Shown here: positions 7,776 through 13,170 of the stretch, one piece after another | Position numbering within the stretch: position 1 is the stretch's first letter | Layout: each line of letters begins with the position of its first letter | NCBI GenBank assembly: GCA_002284615.2 | Contig: MU069667.1 | Location: 27,312 to 40,481, forward strand | Direction of reading: 5' to 3' | Length of the DNA: 13,170 nucleotides | DNA from: Dunaliella salina | Taxonomy: Eukaryota; Chlorophyta; Chlorophyceae; Chlamydomonadales; Dunaliellaceae | Program-made: the position numbers and the translations under genes | The notes under the pieces: generated by a model | What the model was told of the DNA's origin: nothing | Database searches by the model: none | Seen by the model: the letters and a program-made list of their open reading frames with translations, nothing else

Positions 7776-9769
7776 ACGCGCAGCAGCCCTTGCACATGCG
7801 GACAGCCATGCACACGGAAGGCACAGCATGAGCGCTTGGAGCGGCTGTGGTTCTGTCTCGCACGCAGCAGGCGTACGAGCGCATGCGCATACAGGCATGC
7901 CTGGCCTCCTTTTTTGGCCCTAGCTGGCTGCTCATGGGCAGCACAAATCTTCGACAATAACGAGAGTAACTGACCACTTTACATGCATGCGTAATTAGTG
8001 CTTTCAACCGCAGGTTCGCCCAGATCCTGGTTTGATGATCCAGGGTATGGTAAGTGGCCCCCTACTGGAGATCGAAAAAAAGCCCGCGGCGAGCGTTCAA
8101 GGTACAGGCCAGCCAGCTCTTTTAGCAACTGCCGGCCTGCTTACACCTATCAACCGGGCATGACTGACAACGTTTTCGACAGGCACAATCTTAGCTTAAA
8201 TGCATCAAGTGATCAGTGCAAACCCATGGGGACTCCTCGATGGCCAGCTGAGGGGTGACTTGAGAACCTTTTGGCACCTCAGGCCACATTTTTTGCTTCA
8301 ATGCACCATGGAATCAAGGGCACAGGCGCAGAGCTTTTTGACTGCCTGTTGGGGTTTTCCTGTCGTGAACTGCAGCTGTACCCAGCACATCAAGTTATCT
8401 GTGCCCTTAAGTGTCAAGTATTCCTATTTTTGGGGGAAAACCCCTCCATTACAAGGGAAAAGAAGATGGGAAATGCAAATGCAAAAAGAAAGCTTTTTAC
8501 TTCAACGAATGAGGCACAGTGCCTCGACAGAGCCATAACTATGTGGGAAGAGTACCAAGCCTTCGCGCCTCATGTGGGAGTCATGCATCATTCCAGAGTC
8601 AGACAATTCTCCTGTTCCACTGGCCATGCTCTTCCCCTGTGTTCTTTCTCAAATTTAAGTATACAAACCATTACCACTCCACAAAATAATACATTTACCA
8701 GAATTGGGTCATGTGCCAACTACAAACTGTTGACAAGCACACCTTTTTTTTGAGATTCTTTCCGCATTTCAGGAGTGCAATTCGCACAAATTTAAACACC
8801 TCTGCCAAAAGACGGCAAAGACTCCCCATAACACACCTGCAACCCCTCTTTGCCCCTCCCCATCCCTTCCCACCAACCATTACAATATTAATCCCTTAGG
8901 GATGGGGGGAAGAAATGGGAGGGAGGGCAGGGCGGCTAGGGGCCAGCTACTTCCCCATTCCCAACCCATTGCTGACGCACAAATGTGTGCATGGAAAGTC
9001 CTTCCAATGTGCCAGTATTTCCTAGCTCCAAAGGCCATGCTAACATCCTCCAAATTTCTAAGTGCTAAAAAGGAAATTGACCTCTTTGTCACCCCTTGTG
9101 CTGGATTCCCTTCCAGATAGTCAACCGGCACATTTGCCAGACTTGCTTTTCTTGTGCCTCTTCCTCACGTCTGGTGATGCCAATCGCTATTTTTTTCATA
9201 AACCATTACAGTCACCGAAAAGTGACCGCGTCAAAACATTGCCCTGCTATGCTGGATCTTCCCTTATAGAAATGACTTAAATTCTGATCCACACCAACCA
9301 CTGGGTCACACAAGCTATCTGCAATTATGTCCCTTTGGCATAAGGTCTTCAAATCATCAAAAAACTACAAAATTTCAATGTTTGGTGCAGAAGGTGATTT
9401 TAGTATGCAGATTTGGTGATCAAAGTGTACGGGTCAAGCCCCTTATTTGGCACAAAACCCGAGTTGGGACACAGTTGAGATTTGTTGTGACAGAGCTCTA
9501 TTCCCCAGTCAAGCTTGCAAGGCCCAGATTCCAGCCCAACGCTGACGTGGAAAGGGGAGCAGTCCACCTCTTTACAATTTTCTGTAATATTGAGATGCAC
9601 TTGTATCTCATTGGCGAGCCTTCTTCTTCCTCCTCATTTCACCGAGAGTCCAAGCTTGGCCACCTATGGCTCTCCTATAAATGATATGCACTTGCATTGT
9701 AATGTGTATTTGAACTGTAGTGTGCATCGACATTTACACTTGTACACAACATATTAACAGAAGAGTGCC
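7776..9769. other. 2 kb without a well-supported gene
   Basis: Read as minus-strand intron. A 36-base plus-strand island at 8014-8049 lies between TTCAACCGCAG and a GTAAGT donor (SPRSWFDDPGY in one frame). The longest non-repeat ORF of the window is on the plus strand at 8271-8753 and includes KRKLFTSTNEAQCLDRAITM; it is listed under findings. Overlapping open frames on both strands at 9382-9684 cannot be told apart. TCCTATAAATGA at 9673 resembles a TATA box, but no gene starts after it. Confidence 0.4.
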
Positions 9770-9815
9770 TTGCTTCTCCCACCTGTCACCAAGGCTCCTG
9801 CCGTTGCCCTAACGG
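9770..9815 (-). repeat. decayed copy of an RG exon's 3' edge and donor
   Basis: TTGCTTCTCCCACCTGTCAC plus about 20 further bases repeats 9882-9925 at an offset of 112. On the minus strand this is the exon end GGAGCC(A/T)TGGTGACAG and its donor GTGGGAGAAGC. The donor is intact, and the frame reads AGALVT, matching GAMVT in the true exon. It lies downstream of that exon, so it offers a second, in-phase donor site. Confidence 0.8.
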
Positions 9816-9894
9816 TTCCATCAAGGAAAAGATATCTACTCAAATTGCAGTGTACTTTTGCTTTCTTTTTCAATGAGTCCTTTGCTTCTCCCAC

Positions 9895-9976
9895 CTGTCA
9901 CCATGGCTCCTGGTTTGGCCACCAAATGGCCACGTCCACGCCCACGCCCGCGACCACGTTTCCGCTTGCCTTGGTT
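9895..9976 (-). CDS. basic RG-repeat exon
   Basis: An 82-base exon with acceptor CTTGCGCAG before base 9976 and donor GTGACAG|GTGGGAG after base 9895. It enters in phase 0 and leaves in phase 1. It encodes NQGKRKRGRGRGRGRGHLVA, then KPGAMVT. The Lys-Arg-Lys-Arg start could serve as a nuclear localisation signal, and the Arg-Gly repeat suggests RNA binding. Its phase 0 entry matches the phase 0 exit of the exon at 10327-10448. Its phase 1 exit matches the phase 1 entry of the second RG exon at 6938, so the three join in frame. A (CA)n tract sits right before its acceptor in place of a pyrimidine tract. Confidence 0.78.
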
Positions 9977-9984
9977 CTGCGCAA

Positions 9985-9992
9985 GTGTGTGT

Positions 9993-10074
<82 letters not shown>

Positions 10075-10090
10075 CCGCGCACGCGCGCAT
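9985..10090. repeat. (GT)n microsatellite
   Basis: GT dinucleotides cover about 9985-10070 with one ATGT interruption near 9996, followed by CCGCGCACGCGCGCATGC. On the minus strand it reads (CA)n and ends within about 10 bases of the acceptor of the RG exon at 9976. Like the tract at 921-1050 it has a GC-alternating flank on its far side. Confidence 0.97.
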
Positions 10091-10326
10091 GCAGACATAC
10101 AACCAGGTGCACGCGTTCATGCTCATGCATGCGTGTGTACGTGCTAAAGCAAAACAGCCAGCGCAAAAGGAGCTCCAAAAAGTCCTACAGAATTGGAGAT
10201 TCAAGATGGAACAAGCACAAATATGTGTGGGCTTATACATCAGCATGTGCGGCACCCACAGAGCAATGAGCAAGATGATGTGCCTGACCAAATTGCCAAT
10301 CTCACAAATTCCGCCCAAAGATTCAC
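10091..10326. other. short intron between two minus-strand exons
   Basis: Between the donor at 10326 and the (GT)n tract. It contains ordinary sequence with no further exon I can support. With the microsatellite the intron is about 350 bases long. Confidence 0.55.
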
Positions 10327-10448
10327 CTGCGTCAAGGACAGAGGCACAAACGCCTGGATCTGGTTGCGCCTGCTTTGCGACAGCGGGAAGAGTGTGCGCT
10401 CGCCAAAGCCTGGCTCCATTTTGGTCATCGTATTCAGGCTGGTCATCT
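10327..10448 (-). CDS. hydrophilic exon joining in frame on both sides
   Basis: A 122-base exon with acceptor GAATCTTGCAG before base 10448 and donor GACGCAG|GTGAAT after base 10327. In the frame that joins its neighbours it enters in phase 1 and leaves in phase 0. It reads MTSLNTMTKMEPGFGERTLF, then PLSQSRRNQIQAF and PLSLTQ. A second frame is also open and acidic (DDQPEYDDQNGARLWRAHTL) but would not match the phase of the next exon. The chosen frame accepts the G left by the exon ending at 11604, making a Glu codon, and hands over cleanly to the RG exon at 9976. No known domain is recognised. Confidence 0.6.
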
Positions 10449-11385
10449 CTGCAAGATTCAGCCAGAGACAGTGCATTGCAGCTGCATTAATCGTCCCACG
10501 ACATAGGAAACCGTGCAATGCACAAAAAAAAAAGGCCATGTTTGGAAGTCTCACGACAAGAGTGGAGATAAACTCAGACAGGGACAGCATATCATACAGC
10601 TGAATGCATCACAGCCAAGGACTCGGAAAATTGTGTGCAGCAAAGTGCGCAGTGTGAGGCAGTCAAGAGCTTGGCAAGGTCAAAAGGAGCGAATGGACGC
10701 AGATGCTTTGCTCATGGGCTGTTTCCATGCTTCAAGGTAAAAGCATTTGAGAAGAATATAACATAACATAATGGAGGAAGAATGCGTCTTTGGTTCTTGC
10801 CAAAAGCTCCTAATAAATTTTCTTGCTTCGCTAGATTACCACTTGCGTTCACAGTTTCAGAATGTAATTGTTTTTTTCTTCCTGCAAACACCGCAGCAAG
10901 GGTATCAATGGCAGCGACAAGCAGAACAATTACTCGATAGACTAACCTGAAATGGAGGAGCTACGGTGAGCGTCATAAATTTGTGCAGTAAGACCTATAT
11001 TAGATGAATTGCACTGCGGTGATGGCCCAGCTTTTCTTCCAATTCCTTGAGGCAAGTTGTGAGGCAAGCTGTTTGTTGAACACGTGCAGGAGACTACATC
11101 TGAGCAGCAGGAGGCCGAAACAGACAAGGCGACACCCAAGGCTACATCAAGCCCACATGCTTTGACTGGTGAGGATGTGAAGCGGAAAGGGAGTCTGCAA
11201 AGATGATCACACATCCACTCAGCTCACCAAGATCTCACACCAAAAAACTGAGCAGCCATGAGAACAAATTCGAAATATTTCAGCACTGTCCTGCTTCATT
11301 TCATCACCAACTTTGCCTGGCATCACTGACCGCCTCTGTCTGCCATTTCCGCACCGACTTTGCCCGCCACTTCGGAACTGACTGA
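10449..11385. other. intron DNA with plus-strand exon-like islands
   Basis: On the minus-gene model this is intron. The plus strand has two islands. The first, 10615-10736, lies between GCATCACAG and TTCAAG|GTAAAA and in one frame contains QCEAVKSLARSKGANGRRCF. The second, 11090-11168, lies between CACGTGCAG and TTGACTG|GTGAGG and contains TTSEQQEAETDKATPKATSS. Both are polar and protein-like, and the minus strand of the first is closed in all frames. They may be parts of an antisense or nested gene, or chance. Confidence 0.4.
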
Positions 11386-11580
11386 CCTGCTTTGTCCGTC
11401 AAGATGATCTCGCGCGTGCGCTGCACGCCCTGCGAGTCAGTCCAGTTGACGGTGCACAGGAAACAAAGCAAAACCCTTTTTTTCAGCACGCACCTGCTTT
11501 GTCCGTCAAGATGATCTCGCGCGTGTGCTGCACGCCCTGCGAGTCAGTCCAGTTGATGGTGCACAGGGTACAAAGCAGAA
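11386..11580 (-). repeat. two extra tandem copies of an exon's 3' half plus donor
   Basis: Two copies begin at 11386 and 11493; the true exon's equivalent begins at 11603. Spacing is 107 and 110 bases. Over about 67 bases the three differ at only a few sites. Each carries the coding end (NWTDSQGVQ then TREIILTDKA) and an intact donor: GCAG|GTCAGT in the 11386 copy, GCAG|GTGCGT in the other. Neither extra copy has a good acceptor upstream; instead each is preceded on the minus strand by an A-run and CTTTGT. They look like recent intronic duplicates that supply decoy 5' splice sites. Confidence 0.9.
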
Positions 11581-11603
11581 GCTTTTTTTTTTTTAACACG
11601 CAC

Positions 11604-11765
11604 CTGCTTTGTCTGTCAAGATGATCTCGCGCGTGTGCTGCACGCCCTGCGAGTCAGTCCAGTTGATGATGCGCCGCACGCGTCGATCCCCAGGCTGTGG
11701 CCCCTTTGCTCCACCACCACCACCCTCTCCAGCTCCAGTGGCAGGGGCTGGGTGGTCCTCGCGCG
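11604..11765 (-). CDS. Gly-rich/basic exon with a TAF1-reminiscent segment
   Basis: A 162-base exon with acceptor GGCTGTCCTCAG before base 11765 and donor AAAGCAG|GTGCGT after base 11604. It is phase 1 at both ends. It encodes AREDHPAPATGAG, a run of Gly, a basic turn (KGPQPGDRRV), then RRIINWTDSQGVQHTREI and ILTDKA. From memory, the last part resembles the short conserved TAF1 segment that precedes its zinc knuckle (Arg-x-x-Arg...Asp...Gly...Thr-Arg-x-Glu). The likeness is weak and the following exons do not continue it, so it stays a suggestion. The exon is flanked on both sides by partial copies of itself, at 11386-11580 and 11854-11950. Confidence 0.75.
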
Positions 11766-11853
11766 CTGAGGACAGCCACAAAACAGACCAAAGCTTTTCA
11801 ATTTAATCACTTGAGTATATCAATGCTGTGAACATCTGACAGCGGCCTCTGAT

Positions 11854-11950
11854 CCACCACCACCACCACCCTCACCAGCTCCAGTGGCAGGTGCGGAGCA
11901 GTCCTGGTGCACCAACAAGGGTTGAATGAGGAGTGCCACAAAACCGACCC
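11854..11950 (-). repeat. diverged copy of the acceptor side of the Gly-rich exon
   Basis: A copy of 11710-11790 at an offset of about 146. It shares the CCACCACCACC run, AGCTCCAGTGGCAGG and GCCACAAAAC. On the minus strand it has its own acceptor (GGTGCACCAG before 11903) and reads DCSAPATGAGEGG. Where the true exon has GGAGCTGGAGAGG, this copy has GGAGCTGGTGAGG, creating a donor-like GTGAGG. It could therefore work as a 28-base micro-exon (11876-11903) or be an inert duplicate. Confidence 0.7.
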
Positions 11951-11998
11951 AGTGTCAGTTTAACAAGTACATCAATGCAGCGGATATCTGGCTCACAC

Positions 11999-12053
11999 CA
12001 ACTTTTGAGCTCCACCCACACCAGGTCCAGGTGGTGCAGGCTGGCCCTGATGT
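11999..12053 (-). CDS. short exon, unrecognised
   Basis: About 55 bases with acceptor CATCCTTTCAAG before base 12053 and donor-like TTG|GTGTGAG after 11999. It enters in phase 1, matching the exit of the exon at 12219. It reads DIRASLHHLDLVWVELKS. The exit phase at this donor (phase 2) does not fit the next exon at 11765. Either another donor is used (AAAA|GTTGGT gives phase 1), or the 28-base micro-exon candidate at 11876-11903 intervenes, or the call is wrong. A copy of its acceptor occurs near 12188. Confidence 0.45.
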
Positions 12054-12290
12054 CTTGAAAGGATGGTACACCATGCACTTACTCCTTGCCACTAGATATG
12101 TCGTGCTTGACATCATGCACTTACTCCTTGCCACTAGATATGTCGTGCTTGACAAATGTTGTGCTTGACAAAAGGGGTTGAGGTGATGTCTTGAAGGGAT
12201 GGTACACCATGCACTTACTCCTTGCTACTAGATATGTCGTGCTTGACATATGTCGTGCTTGACAGAAGGGGTTGAGGTCTGGGCAGCCCT
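12049..12290 (-). repeat. tandem duplication of an exon 3' edge with repeated donors
   Basis: Blocks starting TGATGTCTTGAARGGATGGT at 12049 and 12184 (offset 135) contain CCATGCACTTACTCCTTGC and ACTAGATATGTCGTGCTTGAC. A third partial block starts at 12115. On the minus strand each carries GCAAGGA|GTAAGTGCATG, a strong donor, so three equal donors lie within about 145 bases. A short TATGTCGTGCTTGACA motif is further iterated inside the blocks. Confidence 0.88.
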
Positions 12291-12364
12291 CGCATGCACA
12301 CAGCCGAAACGTCAATTTGCAGTCAAAAGCATTGAGCGGCAACAGCCGATACTGAAAGGCGCTG
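12219..12364 (-). CDS. Cys-containing exon with tandem NAGNAG acceptor
   Basis: A candidate exon of 146 bases with acceptor CGCTTCACCAGCAG (starts possible at 12364 or 12361) and strong donor AAGGA|GTAAGT after base 12219. It enters in phase 2 and leaves in phase 1, fitting the exon at 12053. It reads SAFQYRLLPLNAFDCKLTFR, then LCACEGCPDLNPFCQARH and SSTTYLVAR. The Cys-x-Cys-x2-Cys group might bind metal, but no family is recognised. The 3' third overlaps the duplicated blocks, so the exact end is uncertain because equivalent donors exist at later copies. Confidence 0.5.
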
Positions 12365-12868
12365 CTGGTGAAGCGAGGATTAGGAGGGAACAGGCAGGTA
12401 ACGCCAGCCAAAGGCCGCGTGCATTGAGCAAAGGCTCCTTCACTTTTAGGTTCCTCTCTTCAACCTTTCATTCATCTTAACTCAGGCAACGCATCTTAAC
12501 TCAGGCAACGCGCTCACAAGGGACAGCCTGCTCCTTAAATCTTAGCTGTAACTTATTGCACATGATCTGATTATCCGTGCTTGATAAGCTGTTGTGCATT
12601 GAGGATAAGCAGGACTGGACACAGCATGCAATCGCTACAACAGACTCTGCGTAGAGAACAAGCACCAATAGTGCAAACGATCCTCGTCGAGCTCAGGCTG
12701 TCACCCCCTGTGAGCACCTGAATCATTGGCTCATGCAGTGTAGCTGAGAAGTGCGTGCGAGATTCATGCTACTGCGTATGCACGTTCGCTACATTCGTAA
12801 AAATGCTCATTCATACATAGGAATGCTCATGAATGACTGCTCATAGATCTTCTTGGCAATGGTCACAC
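12365..12868. other. intron DNA, no supported gene
   Basis: About 500 bases between the acidic exon and the Cys exon. It contains a small direct repeat (CATCTTAACTCAGGCAACGC at 12474 and 12491) and iterated ATGCTCAT/ATTCAT motifs at 12802-12845 next to the upstream exon's end. I see no exon. Confidence 0.5.
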
Positions 12869-12935
12869 CTGAGATGAGGCCCTCCCGCTGCATGCTGCGG
12901 TACGCCTCCTCATCTTCATCTACCTCCATGCCCTC
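12869..12935 (-). CDS. acidic exon at the right end of the gene fragment
   Basis: Acceptor GACTGCCGCAG before base 12935; donor CTCAG|GTGTGA after base 12869 (67 bases, phase 0 in, phase 1 out). It reads EGMEVDEDEEAYRSMQREGL then IS. The frame stays open and protein-like past this donor (GVTIAKKIYEQSF), so the true end may lie nearer 12820. It is the first recognisable exon in transcript order; the 5' end and promoter lie outside the window. A partial copy of its acceptor and first 30 bases lies upstream at 13032-13066. No domain is recognised. Confidence 0.6.
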
Positions 12936-13031
12936 CTGCGGCAGTCATGCACACGCACACACACAGATCCAAAGATTTTTTCACCCAGATTGTCAAGCAC
13001 ATTTACGCTACAAGTAGCATGGTGAAAAAAA

Positions 13032-13080
13032 CTCCTCATCCTCATCAACCTCCATGTCCTCCTGCAGCAGTCATATGCGC
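13032..13080 (-). repeat. copy of the acidic exon's acceptor and first 30 bases
   Basis: CTCCTCATCCTCATCAACCT and the following CCATGTCCTCCTGC match 12906-12939 at an offset of 126. On the minus strand this is acceptor GACTGCTGCAG followed by GAGGACATGGAGGTTGATGA. The match stops after the Asp/Glu run and gives way to a T-run on the minus strand. It may be a decoy acceptor or an alternative short exon. Confidence 0.85.
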
Positions 13081-13081
13081 G

Positions 13082-13170
<89 letters not shown>
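13081..13170. repeat. (CA)n microsatellite running off the window
   Basis: At least 40 CA dinucleotides after GCGCGCACGCACAC, reaching the last base of the window. On the minus strand this is (GT)n upstream of the duplicated acceptor at 13062. The sister acceptor at 12936 is preceded by only a short GTGTGTGCGTGTGC, so the tract expanded in one copy. Confidence 0.97.

Noticed and set aside
9382..9684. Plus-strand 100-codon ORF and the opposite minus ORF
   Set aside because: Both strands are open and equally protein-like, with no decisive splice sites, so neither could be supported as a gene.
9836..10318. 160-codon minus ORF as a whole gene
   Set aside because: Only the part at 9895-9976 lies between splice sites; the rest is the CA tract and flanking intron.
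1..13170. tRNA, rRNA or snRNA genes
   Set aside because: I saw no cloverleaf with conserved GGTTCRA-type arm and matching acceptor stem, and no recognisable rRNA block; a covariance-model scan would be needed to be certain.
1..13170. Dinoflagellate origin
   Set aside because: All supported introns use GT donors and lack the usual G after AG, unlike the mixed GC/GA donors expected there; this is suggestive only.

Overview
This window looks like nuclear DNA of an intron-rich eukaryote. No frame gives a long uninterrupted gene. GC-rich coding islands of 55-160 bases, flanked by GT and AG splice signals, sit in more AT-rich, repeat-laden DNA. Long (GT)n/(CA)n tracts, minisatellites and a degenerate CCCTAAA-like patch point the same way. 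A unicellular alga or other protist is my best guess; the species cannot be fixed from the sequence.

The best-supported content is one minus-strand, multi-exon gene. It enters at the right edge (about 13066) and its last recognisable exon is near 741-918. In transcript order the exons are: an acidic exon (12935-12869), a Cys-containing exon (12364-12219), a short exon (12053-11999), a Gly-rich/basic exon (11765-11604), a hydrophilic exon (10448-10327), a basic RG-repeat exon (9976-9895), a second RG-repeat exon (6938-6831), an acidic Asp/Glu exon (5199-5080) and a CCHC zinc-knuckle exon (918-741). Most junctions are phase 1, and several neighbouring exons join in frame, which argues for one transcript. 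The product would be a nuclear, nucleic-acid-associated protein with acidic stretches, RG boxes and a CX2CX4HX6C knuckle. One exon plus the knuckle spacing faintly recalls TAF1; this is only a hypothesis and no gene symbol is given.

The unusual signal is that most of these exons are accompanied by tandem, partly decayed copies of their own edges. Donor-side copies lie downstream of exons at 11386-11680, 12049-12290, 4966-5140 and 9770-9925. Acceptor-side copies lie upstream at 12905-13066, 11710-11950 and, as a 55-bp array, at 5191-5560. The introns seem to have grown by repeated local duplication of splice junctions, leaving decoy splice sites. The three long dinucleotide tracts also each sit just upstream of a minus-strand 3' splice site or a copy of one.

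The remaining DNA (roughly 1050-4960, 5560-6830, 6940-9770 and 10450-11385) reads as intron or intergenic sequence. It holds simple repeats, one minisatellite, a perfect 11-bp hairpin, and a few weak exon-like islands on the plus strand. The left edge is a 19-20 bp tandem array that runs out of the window.
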